Shown piece after piece: positions 1 to 7,558 of a DNA stretch of 16,256 nucleotides (its first letter is position 1; each line of letters opens with the position of its first letter). Below the pieces are notes generated by a model that was not told where the DNA came from, ran no database searches, and saw nothing but the letters and a program-made list of their open reading frames with translations. The DNA lies in the NCBI GenBank assembly GCA_963625535.1, contig CAVFUK010000032.1, positions 1 to 16,256 of the forward strand, in the 5' to 3' direction. Origin of the DNA: Phocaeicola_A sp963625535 (lineage in GTDB: Bacteria; Bacteroidota; Bacteroidia; Bacteroidales; Bacteroidaceae). The position numbers and the translations under genes were made by a program.

Positions 1-3000
1 CTCCAGACTGCACTTCATCTTCAGTTTGCGCACAAACTCGTTGACGGACATGTTGGTCAGCCCCTTTATCTTGCGGTAGAGTGTGGAGTGGCTCATGCAC
101 ATCTTGTCGGCAATGAAGGCCACGTCCATCTTCTCCATGCTGATGTTCTCGGTGATGATGGCGTTCACCTTACTGAGGAACAGCATGTCGAGCTTGCTGA
201 GCGACTTCTCCGCATCCGTCTGCCCGCCGACCTCCTCGATGACTTCCGCCTCGTGGGCCGGGGTGGTGGACTGCACGATGAGTGCGGCTATCTTACGTCG
301 GTTCTCCAGCAGATTCTCTATGCGCCTACTTAGCAACCTGGCACTGAAGGGCTTGGTGATGAACGAGTCCGCCCCCGCGCGGTAGCCTTCCTCCTTGTCC
401 GTCAGCGTGTCCTTGGCGGTGAGCAGTATCACGGGGATGTGGCTGGTGCGCATATCCTCCTTGATGAGGCGACACAGGGCGATGCCGTCCATCACGGGCA
501 TCATGATGTCCGTCACCACGATGTTGGGGATGCGGGCCTGCGCTAGCTCCCAACCCTCCTGTCCGTTGCTGGCGCTGAGCACCTCATACTCGTCCTCGAA
601 CGAGCTGCGTATGTACTTGCGGATGTCCTCGTTGTCCTCCACTGCCAGCAAGATGGGCTTCTCCTTGCCTTCCACCTTCTCCACCTCCGGTTGTTGCTCC
701 CGCTCCTTGTGCTGTGCGTTGGGGTAGGTGTTGTCCGTCAGCAGCTGCACGGTGAAGGTGCTGCCCTCGTTCTCGTGGCTCACCACGCCGATGGTGGCTT
801 GATGGAGGTCGACCAATGACTTCACCAAGGCCAGTCCGATGCCCGAGCCGGAGGCCTGGTGCTCGCCACCCTCCTGATAGTAGCGCTGGAAGATGTGTGG
901 TAGGGCTTTGGCGGAGATGCCGTAGCCCGTGTCGGATATCTGCACCACGGTGTAGCGGTTGGTCCCTTTCGTCTCGGCGGTCAGCCGCAGCGTGATGTTC
1001 CCCTCGTCGGTATATTTGATGGCGTTGCTCATGAGGTTGTCCACGATGATGGTCATAATCTCGGGGTCGAAGTAGAGCTTCGTCTCCTGCGTGTCTATCT
1101 CCACGTCTATCTTCACCCGCTGTTTCTGGTTCAGCTCCTTGTAGCGTAGCCCCAGTTCCTGTATCAGTTTCCCTATGTCTGCATACTCCACGCAGAGCTT
1201 GCGGTTCTGGGTCTCCGTCTTGCGAAACTCCAGTATCTGGTTGATGAGGTTGAGCAGCCGTGTGGCGCTGTCGTGTATGATGCTCACCTTGTTGGCATGC
1301 TTGGGCGAGAGCGAACGGTCCGCCAGCAGGTCCTCCAGGGGACCGAGTATCAGCGTCAGCGGTGTGCGCAGCTCGTGGGTGATGTTGGTGTAGAACCGCA
1401 GCCGCTCGTTGTTCAGCTCGGTGTCGTTCTCGTGGCGTTGGCGCTCCAGCTCCAGTCGGTTCTCCAGGGTGAGCTTGCGCATGTAGAAGCGCAGGAACGC
1501 GTACACCGCACCGCAGATGAACAGGGCGTAGAGCAACTTGGCGTACCACGAGAGCCAGAAGGGCGGTGTGATGACGATGCGGATGGTGGTGATCTGTTTT
1601 CCCCACTCCTGATTGTGTAGCCGTGCCCTCACCCGGAAGGTGTATTCGCCGGGCGCGAGGTCGCGGAAGTTCACGCGGTTGTCGTTGTCCGTGCGGTACC
1701 ATGTGTCGCTGATACCTTTCATATTATATTCATACTCCACTTGGCCTGCCAGCGTGTAGTCGATGACGTTGAACAGTATATAAAAGGAGTTGTGGCGATA
1801 GTCCAGTCGCAGCTCGTCGCCGCTGAAGGGGATGCGCACCTCGTCCTCGTTGAGGTCGTCGGGTTTGTCGTAGCTGTTGATGTCGGTGATGTAGACGGGG
1901 ATGTCCCTCTGGCTATGGGTGATGTCTGCAGGATTGAAGTAGTAGGCTCCGTTTTGCGAACCGAAGTAGAGTGTCCCTTGCTCGTCCATGCAGGCGGAGC
2001 GTTCCATGAAGTCGCTGTTGGCGATGGCCTCGTGATGGGTATAGTTGTAGAACGCGTGTCGTTTCTGGTCCCACTGCGAGATGCCGCTGTAGGTGCTTAT
2101 CCATATATTCCCGTTGCGGTCGGCCAGGATGCTGCGTATGTTCTGGTCGTACAGTCCTTGCGCCTCGTTGTAGAGTAGCAACTGAGGCTGGGCGGTGTTG
2201 TTGATGTGGCCCAGTCCTTTGCGCAGTCCCACCCAGAGCCCGCCCTGTGCATCCACGTGCAGGCAGTTCACCGCGTTGGTGGGGAGTCCGCAGGTGTCGC
2301 TCAGGCACGCCACCAGTTTGGCGTCCAGCGAGAGCTTCACCAACCCCTTGCCGAAGGTGCCAGCCCACAGGTAGCCCTCCTTGTCGAAGGCGATGTCGCG
2401 CACCACCTCGTCGGGCAGCAGTGAGTTGAGTTTCTCCTCTTTTACTATCTTCCCGTCGTGGAGCGATGAGATGCCCCGTTGCGTGGCCACCCATATCCGT
2501 CCCTCATGGTCCTCGCGGAAGGCGTAGATTTCGCAGTGGTCGTCGTCGGTCTCTATGGGGCGCAGTTGCCCCGTCTGCGGATTGAACGTCTGTATGCCAC
2601 CCTTGTACATGCCTAGCCACAGGATGCCTCGACTGTCGCGGTAGATGCACGAGGCGTGTGTGTAGGCGGTGTTGGGGGAGGAGAGGGGGATGGAACGCAC
2701 CCGCTGCTCGTCGCGGAACTCCACCAACTCGTTCTCGCAACCTGTCCATACCGACCCCGATGGGGAGGTGGCAATGCCCCACACGGGCTTCTGCACCAGC
2801 TTGCCGTCCTTCAGTACGGTGTGTTCCAAGGTGTGGAAGGTCGGCTTCGTGTAGCTGAGGAAATCGATGCCCCCTTGGTAGTTGCCTATCCAGATGTTGC
2901 CGAACTTGTCCTGCAGGAAGCAGCGGGCATTCAGGGTGGAGAGTCCGTGTAGGTCGTTCGTGAGTCCGATGTGACCGAAGGGAATGTTGTCCGGTGCGGT

Positions 3001-3888
3001 GAACACGTTGTCGCGCAAGCTGAAGGTGTAGACACCGCCCAGTTGGGTGCACACCCACAAGGTGCCGTTCGTGCTCTGCTTGATGTCGTTGATGGGGTTC
3101 CCCCGGAGCGACATGGCACCGCCATCGGTGTTACGGAAGGTGATGAACCGGCTCGTCTGCTCGTTGAACAGCGCAAGTCCGTCGTTGGTACCCACCCAGA
3201 TGTTATGCATGTCGTCGATGAAGATGCACTGCACATCGTTGCCCGGGAGCGACGAGTCGTCGCCGGCGTCGTGCATGAAGTTGCGTGCCTTGCGGGTCTT
3301 CAGGTCGATGATGCTCATGCCCTCATCCTTATGTCCCACATACACGTGGCCCTGTCCGTCGTCCACGGCGCACCACGATGGCAGTTTCAGTCCCGGAATC
3401 TCGCGTGCCTCGTAGCGAGTGAACACGCCCGTCTCGGGGTTGAGATGCTCCAACCCCACGTGGTAGTGCGTTATCCAGATGCCTCCGTCGGCAGCTGGGG
3501 AGATGTCTGTCACGTCGTTCGTTATCAGTCCGTTCTCGATGGTGTACGAGGAGAACTGCTGTGTGCGGCAGTCGATGACACTGATGCCTTTGCGTTGGGT
3601 GCCAATCCACACCTGTCGGCGCACGGTGTCTGCATAGAGGGTGTTCAGCTCGTTGCTGAGGATGTCGGAGTTATAGGTATTGAATACGGTGAAGCGGTTG
3701 CCGTCGAACCGGTTCAGTCCCGACTCGGTGGCTATCCAGATGCACCCGCCATTGTCCTGCGCCAAGTCCACTATGTAGTTGTTGGACAACCCTTGCGAGG
3801 TGGTCAGTCGCTTGAAGGTGTATTCGGGCATCGCCGGGGCTTGCAGGGCGTAGATGCAGATTGCGGATAGCAGACAGATGAGTTTCAT
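1..3888 (-). CDS. Hybrid two-component system sensor/regulator (HTCS), C-terminus cut by window edge
   Basis: One frame is open on the minus strand from ATG at 3888-3886 to the window edge, 1296 codons, with no stop or frameshift found. The start is the first ATG after an in-frame TAA four codons upstream, followed by a signal peptide (MKLICLLSAICIYALQA). Residues about 25-670 are two-component propeller repeats (about 14, e.g. IWIATESGLNRF, IWVGTNDGLALF, IWISTYSGISQW). A Y_Y_Y domain follows at about 680-775, then one membrane helix at about 784-802. The HisKA motif is THELRTPL with phospho-acceptor His838. The ATPase part has N951 in DNLMSNAIKYT, DTGYGIS and GSGIGLAL. The receiver domain (about 1078-1190) has E1084/D1085, phospho-acceptor Asp1127 in TDIMMP, T1157 and K1179. 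An AraC-type HTH starts at about 1240. Its last part, probably some 40 residues, is off-window. By family knowledge it senses an oligosaccharide in the periplasm and activates the adjacent divergent PUL. Confidence 0.96.
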   Translation of the reverse strand, partial: MKLICLLSAICIYALQAPAMPEYTFKRLTTSQGLSNNYIVDLAQDNGGCIWIATESGLNRFDGNRFTVFNTYNSDILSNELNTLYADTVRRQVWIGTQRKGISVIDCRTQQFSSYTIENGLITNDVTDISPAADGGIWITHYHVGLEHLNPETGVFTRYEAREIPGLKLPSWCAVDDGQGHVYVGHKDEGMSIIDLKTRKARNFMHDAGDDSSLPGNDVQCIFIDDMHNIWVGTNDGLALFNEQTSRFITFRNTDGGAMSLRGNPINDIKQSTNGTLWVCTQLGGVYTFSLRDNVFTAPDNIPFGHIGLTNDLHGLSTLNARCFLQDKFGNIWIGNYQGGIDFLSYTKPTFHTLEHTVLKDGKLVQKPVWGIATSPSGSVWTGCENELVEFRDEQRVRSIPLSSPNTAYTHASCIYRDSRGILWLGMYKGGIQTFNPQTGQLRPIETDDDHCEIYAFREDHEGRIWVATQRGISSLHDGKIVKEEKLNSLLPDEVVRDIAFDKEGYLWAGTFGKGLVKLSLDAKLVACLSDTCGLPTNAVNCLHVDAQGGLWVGLRKGLGHINNTAQPQLLLYNEAQGLYDQNIRSILADRNGNIWISTYSGISQWDQKRHAFYNYTHHEAIANSDFMERSACMDEQGTLYFGSQNGAYYFNPADITHSQRDIPVYITDINSYDKPDDLNEDEVRIPFSGDELRLDYRHNSFYILFNVIDYTLAGQVEYEYNMKGISDTWYRTDNDNRVNFRDLAPGEYTFRVRARLHNQEWGKQITTIRIVITPPFWLSWYAKLLYALFICGAVYAFLRFYMRKLTLENRLELERQRHENDTELNNERLRFYTNITHELRTPLTLILGPLEDLLADRSLSPKHANKVSIIHDSATRLLNLINQILEFRKTETQNRKLCVEYADIGKLIQELGLRYKELNQKQRVKIDVEIDTQETKLYFDPEIMTIIVDNLMSNAIKYTDEGNITLRLTAETKGTNRYTVVQISDTGYGISAKALPHIFQRYYQEGGEHQASGSGIGLALVKSLVDLHQATIGVVSHENEGSTFTVQLLTDNTYPNAQHKEREQQPEVEKVEGKEKPILLAVEDNEDIRKYIRSSFEDEYEVLSASNGQEGWELAQARIPNIVVTDIMMPVMDGIALCRLIKEDMRTSHIPVILLTAKDTLTDKEEGYRAGADSFITKPFSARLLSRRIENLLENRRKIAALIVQSTTPAHEAEVIEEVGGQTDAEKSLSKLDMLFLSKVNAIITENISMEKMDVAFIADKMCMSHSTLYRKIKGLTNMSVNEFVRKLKMKCSLE

Positions 3889-3924
3889 GAGTATACCGAT
3901 TTATTCTGATGAAGTAGCTTTGCA

Positions 3925-3932
3925 CAAATGTA
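3925..3932 (-). promoter_or_regulatory. Bacteroidales -7 promoter element of the HTCS gene
   Basis: Read on the minus strand this is TACATTTG, an exact match to the Bacteroides -7 consensus TAnnTTTG. It lies 36 nt before the HTCS ATG, so transcription would begin near 3918-3920 and leave a leader of about 30 nt. A -33 TTTG is not clearly present; the best-placed tetramer is ACTG at 3951-3954 (18 nt away). A weak -33 fits a low, constitutive promoter of a regulator gene, but that is inference. Confidence 0.5.
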
Positions 3933-3997
3933 GATGAAAAGAATGAATAACAGTTGTTCGTGCGTCACTATTTTGCCCCGTATGGGAGTCAAGACCG

Positions 3998-4009
3998 TCA
4001 TTTGAATGA
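3998..4009. repeat. Inverted repeat TCATT-TG-AATGA, possible operator
   Basis: A perfect 5-bp inverted repeat around a TG centre. Its 5' end overlaps the third of three GTCA tetramers (3964, 3988, 3997); the last two are 9 nt apart, a spacing that could suit two half-sites read by an AraC-type protein. It sits between the HTCS promoter and the operon promoter candidate. A role as the HTCS binding site is a guess from position only. Confidence 0.3.
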
Positions 4010-4180
4010 TTTTTCGTGCTTGGCTGACTGATTTTTATATCCTTCGTAGGGTGAAGTAATCCAGTGGGCTAGGACACAAATATCCGTTCCTACGAGAGGA
4101 GAAATTAGGCGATTACCGAGGTTGCACAATTATCTACCATCATTGATTGTTTTTTGAGGAGCTATCTCTTTGCTTTCTTT

Positions 4181-4188
4181 CATATTTG
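4181..4188 (+). promoter_or_regulatory. Weak -7-like element, candidate promoter of the PUL operon
   Basis: CATATTTG matches the TAnnTTTG consensus except at its first base. A T-run ending in TTTG at 4153-4156 lies upstream, but the 24-nt gap is longer than the usual 19-21, so the -33 match is poor. Imperfect promoters are expected for activator-dependent PUL operons. If it is used, the transcript would start near 4193-4197 and carry a leader of about 175-180 nt. Other start points are possible. Confidence 0.3.
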
Positions 4189-4199
4189 CATCGTGATAT

Positions 4200-4213
4200 T
4201 TAAACAGGTTTAA
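4200..4213. repeat. Palindrome TTAAAC-AG-GTTTAA just downstream of the candidate promoter
   Basis: A perfect 6-bp inverted repeat with a 2-nt centre. It begins 11 nt after the CATATTTG element, so it falls at or just after the predicted transcription start of the PUL operon. It could be an operator or the 5' hairpin of the leader RNA, or chance in AT-rich DNA. The sequence alone does not decide. Confidence 0.3.
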
Positions 4214-4268
4214 CCAAAATCTAGAACATATGAAGACATAACAAATGAATCACTCATAAGATTTGCGT

Positions 4269-4337
4269 GCCCTACCTTACATATAGGTATACGGGTAGGG
4301 CTTAGGGGAAACTCCCGAGAAGGTCCTTCGTAAGGAC
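4269..4337 (+). promoter_or_regulatory. Structured 5' leader of the first susC-like gene (three hairpins)
   Basis: Three inverted repeats follow each other within 69 nt. (1) GCCCTACC (4269-4276) pairs perfectly with GGTAGGGC (4294-4301), 8 bp around a 17-nt loop. (2) GGGG (4305-4308) can pair with TCCC (4313-4316) around an AAAC loop, including one G-U pair. (3) GTCCTT (4323-4328) pairs perfectly with AAGGAC (4332-4337) around CGT. None is followed by a T-run, so they do not look like an intrinsic terminator. They end 35 nt before the ATG. A role in mRNA stability or post-transcriptional control of the transporter genes is possible; I do not recognise a known riboswitch class. Confidence 0.4.
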
Positions 4338-4372
4338 AAGCTGTTGATAATACTAATTTCAAAATAGGTACC

Positions 4373-7300
4373 ATGAATGATAGTTCATTAAAAAGAGGTA
4401 GTAACGGCAAGTTGCTGTGCGGCTTGCTGTTCTGTGTAGGTGTAATCTCTGCCCAGCCTTTTTCAGCGTATGCCTCTGCGGAACCTTCCGTGGAGATGCA
4501 GCAGCAACGGTCGCTCGTGAAAGGTGTCGTTAAGGACACGTCAGGCGAGCCCGTGATAGGGGCCAGTGTGCAGGTGGTAGGGACTACGACAGGCGTGATA
4601 ACCGACTTGGACGGACAGTTCGAGATTAACGTCCCTGTCGGGAAGAAATTGCAAATCAGCTTCGTGGGTTACAAGACCCGTGTGCTGACAGTGAAGAAAG
4701 GTGAGACACTCAACGTCGTGCTGGAGGAAGACGCGCAACTGCTGGGCGACGTGGAAGTGGTGGCTTACGGTGTACAGAAGAAGATGACCGTGACGGGAGC
4801 TATCTCGTCCATGAAGGGCGACGACCTGTTGAAGACTCCGGTGGCTTCGGTGCAGAACATTCTCTCCGGTTCGGTGACGGGTGTCTCCTCCGTGCAGTAT
4901 TCCGGTGAGCCGGGAGCCGACGCGGCGGACATCTATGTGCGTGGTGTGGCTTCGTGGAACAACTCCAAGCCGATGATTCAGGTGGATGGTGTGGAGCGCG
5001 ACATGTCGCAGATTGACCCCAACGAGATAGAGAGCGTGACGGTGCTGAAGGATGCCTCCGCCACGGCCGTGTTCGGTGTGCGTGGCGCCAACGGTGTCAT
5101 CCTCATCACCACCAAGCGTGGTGCCAAGAGCAAGGCTAAGGTCTCCTTCACCACATCGGCCGGTGTGAACGTGCGTACAAAGGATATGGAGCTCGCCAAC
5201 TCCTATCAGTACGCCACCTACCGCAACCTGTTGCAGACCAACGACGGTGGCGCGCCCACCTTCAGCGAAGAACAGCTGGTGGCCTTCCGCGACCATACCA
5301 ACCCGTTGCTCTACCCGGACATCGACTGGATAGACTACTGTATGAACAAGGCGTCGTTCCAGTCGCAGCACAACATGAACATCTCCGGCGGCACGGACAA
5401 CATGCGCTACTTCGTGTCGGCAGGTCTCTTCACCCAGGACGGTATGTTCAAGCAGTTCGCCGCCGAGAAGGACTTCAACTTCAACTTCAAGCGCTACAAC
5501 TACCGTGCGAACCTCGACTTCGACGTGACAAAGACCACCTTGCTCTCCGTCAACATCGGCGGCCGCGTGGAGATCAAGCGTACCCCGGAGTCCATTGAGG
5601 ACCAGAACCAGTTGTTCCGTAAACTCTACGACGCCGTGCCGATGGCCGGTGCCGGCATTGTGGACGGCAAACATATCATGTCCAACTCCGAGTACACCTC
5701 CTTCTCAGGCACCGACGGACTGAGCGCCTACTACGGCAAGGGATTCCGCACGAAGACCACCAATGTGCTCAACGTGGACTTGATACTCGACCAGAAGCTG
5801 GACTTCATCACCAAGGGACTGTCCGTCAAACTGAAGGGCTCGTACAACTCCACCTATTCCACCACCAAGATGGCAAGCTCGTCCATGGCCTACTACGTGC
5901 CGGTCATCAACACCGAGAACGGAGCCATCAGTTTTCGCAAGGAGGGCACCGACCAACAGTTGACCTACTCCGACGGCGGCTTCGGTAAGTCGCGCGACTG
6001 GTATATGGAACTCGGCCTGAACTATGCCCGCAAGTTCGGTAGCCACAACGTGAGCGGTCTGTTGCTCTATAACCAGGCGAAGAAATACTATACCGGCGGT
6101 ACCTACTCCTATGTGCCTTCCGGAAGTGTAGGCTTGGTAGGCCGACTGACCTACGACTGGAAATCGCGCTACATGGTAGAGTTCAACGCCGGCTACAATG
6201 GCTCGGAGAACTTTGCCCCCGGTCACCGCTACGGTTTCTTCCCCGCCGGGTCAATAGGATGGACCGTCAGCGAGGAGCCCTTCTTCGCTCCACTGAAGAA
6301 AGTCCTCAGCTACATGAAACTCCGTGTGTCGGTGGGTAAGGTAGGTAACTATGCCTACAACAACTACCGCTTCCTCTATCTCCCAGGTTCCTATGGCTAC
6401 GGCTATGGCGGTAGCGAGAACGTCCGTGGCTACTACTTCGGCCAGAATGTGAACAACAACCAACCGGGAGCATACGAGTCGACCTTCTCCAACCCCGTGG
6501 CACACTGGGAGACCGCAGTGAAGCAAAACTACGGTGTGGACTTCAATGTGCTGAACGACCGCTTGAGTCTGTCGCTCGACTACTTCATAGAGAAACGTAG
6601 CGACATCCTCGACCAACCCACCTATCTGCCGGGCATCCTAGGTATGACCCTGCCGGTAGTGAACATCGGTAAGACCGAGAACAAGGGATTCGAGATGCAG
6701 ATGAAGTGGAACGACAAGGTGGGCGACGACTTCCGCTACTGGGCCAACCTCAACCTCTCTTTCGCCCGCAACAAGATTGTGGACAAGAAGGAGGTGCCCA
6801 ACGACGAGTCCTACATGGACGAGACCGGTCGCCGCATCGGTTCGCGCATGATGTTCAAGTTCTGGGGATTCTATGACGAGACCGCCGATGCCCGCTATCA
6901 GGAAGAGTTCGGCACCTCCATCCCCGACCATGGCATCACCCTGCTGCCCGGCGATGTAGTCTACGAGGACCTCAACAAGGACGGCGTGATAGACGGTAAG
7001 GATGCCACCCGCGACATTGGCTACACCGATATCCCCGAGTACACCGCAGGTCTCAACCTGGGCTTCTCGTGGAAGAAGTTCGACTTCTCCATGCAACTCT
7101 CAGCCGCATGGAACGTGGACCGTATGTTGGCCGAGTCGTTCCGCCAGCCGCTGGGCGACACGCAGGACAAGGGACTCTTCAAGTACCAGTACGACCACAC
7201 ATGGTACTCGTCGGCCGACACCTACACGGCTAAGTTCCCACGCGTGAGCAAGGCACACGCCAGCAACAACTTCCCCGTGGCCGCAGGATCCAGCCTCTAT

Positions 7301-7528
7301 CTCTACGACGCTAGCTATGTGCGCATCAAGAGTATCGAGGTGGGCTACAACTTCGACTTCCCCTTCATGAAGAAACTGAAACTGACCGATTGCCGCTTGT
7401 ATGTCAATGGCTACAACCTCTTCACCTTTACCAATTATATATGGGGTGACCCGGAAAACAAACAGAGCGACCGCCCGAACTATCCGTTGACGCGTGTGTT
7501 CAACATCGGTCTGAAAGTCGGATTCTGA
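4373..7528 (+). CDS. SusC-like TonB-dependent outer-membrane transporter, first pair
   Basis: The 1051-residue product is a SusC/RagA-family receptor that would import oligosaccharides across the outer membrane using TonB energy, with the SusD-like product of the next gene as its lid. The signal peptide has a hydrophobic core at about 13-27 and an AxA site at 34-36. A carboxypeptidase-D-regulatory-like domain spans about 48-125 (GVVKDTSGEPVIGASV, TDLDGQFEI). The TonB-box region VVAYGVQKK is at 129-137, followed by the plug with VDGVERD, the family motif IESVTVLKDASATAVFGVRG and GVILITTKRG at about 204-250. The rest is a beta-barrel ending in an aromatic residue (GLKVGF). The ATG is the first in frame after a TAA 42 nt upstream; the AGG at 4366-4368 is only a weak ribosome site, as is common in this group. 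It opens the operon; the gap to the next gene is 30 nt. Confidence 0.96.
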   Translation: MNDSSLKRGSNGKLLCGLLFCVGVISAQPFSAYASAEPSVEMQQQRSLVKGVVKDTSGEPVIGASVQVVGTTTGVITDLDGQFEINVPVGKKLQISFVGYKTRVLTVKKGETLNVVLEEDAQLLGDVEVVAYGVQKKMTVTGAISSMKGDDLLKTPVASVQNILSGSVTGVSSVQYSGEPGADAADIYVRGVASWNNSKPMIQVDGVERDMSQIDPNEIESVTVLKDASATAVFGVRGANGVILITTKRGAKSKAKVSFTTSAGVNVRTKDMELANSYQYATYRNLLQTNDGGAPTFSEEQLVAFRDHTNPLLYPDIDWIDYCMNKASFQSQHNMNISGGTDNMRYFVSAGLFTQDGMFKQFAAEKDFNFNFKRYNYRANLDFDVTKTTLLSVNIGGRVEIKRTPESIEDQNQLFRKLYDAVPMAGAGIVDGKHIMSNSEYTSFSGTDGLSAYYGKGFRTKTTNVLNVDLILDQKLDFITKGLSVKLKGSYNSTYSTTKMASSSMAYYVPVINTENGAISFRKEGTDQQLTYSDGGFGKSRDWYMELGLNYARKFGSHNVSGLLLYNQAKKYYTGGTYSYVPSGSVGLVGRLTYDWKSRYMVEFNAGYNGSENFAPGHRYGFFPAGSIGWTVSEEPFFAPLKKVLSYMKLRVSVGKVGNYAYNNYRFLYLPGSYGYGYGGSENVRGYYFGQNVNNNQPGAYESTFSNPVAHWETAVKQNYGVDFNVLNDRLSLSLDYFIEKRSDILDQPTYLPGILGMTLPVVNIGKTENKGFEMQMKWNDKVGDDFRYWANLNLSFARNKIVDKKEVPNDESYMDETGRRIGSRMMFKFWGFYDETADARYQEEFGTSIPDHGITLLPGDVVYEDLNKDGVIDGKDATRDIGYTDIPEYTAGLNLGFSWKKFDFSMQLSAAWNVDRMLAESFRQPLGDTQDKGLFKYQYDHTWYSSADTYTAKFPRVSKAHASNNFPVAAGSSLYLYDASYVRIKSIEVGYNFDFPFMKKLKLTDCRLYVNGYNLFTFTNYIWGDPENKQSDRPNYPLTRVFNIGLKVGF

Positions 7529-7558
7529 TATGTTTAATCTATTTACGAAGAAAAACTT

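Larger units (their letters stand above)
3889..4372. other. Divergent regulatory region between HTCS and PUL operon
   Basis: This 484-bp stretch has no credible protein gene and is visibly more AT-rich than the flanking genes. It must hold the promoters for both directions and, by analogy with other PULs, the binding site of the HTCS AraC domain. Seen in it: a TACATTTG element for the HTCS gene (3925-3932, minus strand), GTCA repeated at 3964, 3988 and 3997, inverted repeats at 3998-4009 and 4200-4213, a 7-bp inverted repeat TCGTAGG (4044-4050) / CCTACGA (4089-4095), a weak plus-strand promoter candidate at 4181-4188, and a hairpin-rich leader at 4269-4337. Which elements are functional is not shown by the sequence. 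Confidence 0.85.

Noticed and set aside
584..1702. 372-codon open frame on the minus strand, out of frame with the HTCS
   Set aside because: It overlaps the HTCS kinase coding region on the same strand in another frame. Its translation is low-complexity (rich in R, G, H, Q) with no domain, while the HTCS frame shows every expected motif.
2971..3870. 299-codon plus-strand open frame opposite the HTCS propeller region
   Set aside because: It is the antisense shadow of GC-rich coding DNA; composition is rich in V, H and G and no family motif is visible.
1..3888. Possible frameshift or split of the HTCS into separate kinase and regulator genes
   Set aside because: Reading the minus-strand frame through the region gave no stop or frame change from the signal peptide to the AraC domain; the gene is only cut by the window edge.
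4230..4259. Two micro-ORFs in the leader (M-K-T-stop at 4230 and M-N-H-S-stop at 4245)
   Set aside because: Three and four codons in AT-rich DNA are expected by chance. There is no repeated regulatory codon and no clear ribosome site, so a leader-peptide attenuator is not supported.
4323..4337. Hairpin GTCCTT-CGT-AAGGAC as an intrinsic terminator
   Set aside because: The stem is perfect but short and is followed by AAGCTGTTG, not a T-run, and it lies upstream of the gene it would stop. It is kept as a leader structure only.
4210..4539. 109-codon minus-strand open frame across the leader
   Set aside because: No recognisable domain and no ribosome site. It overlaps the susC signal-peptide region and is only of chance length.
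4541..5674. 377-codon minus-strand open frame opposite the first susC-like gene
   Set aside because: It is a mirror frame of strongly C/G-ending codons. The protein is V/H/G-rich with no signal or domain, whereas the plus strand encodes an unmistakable SusC.
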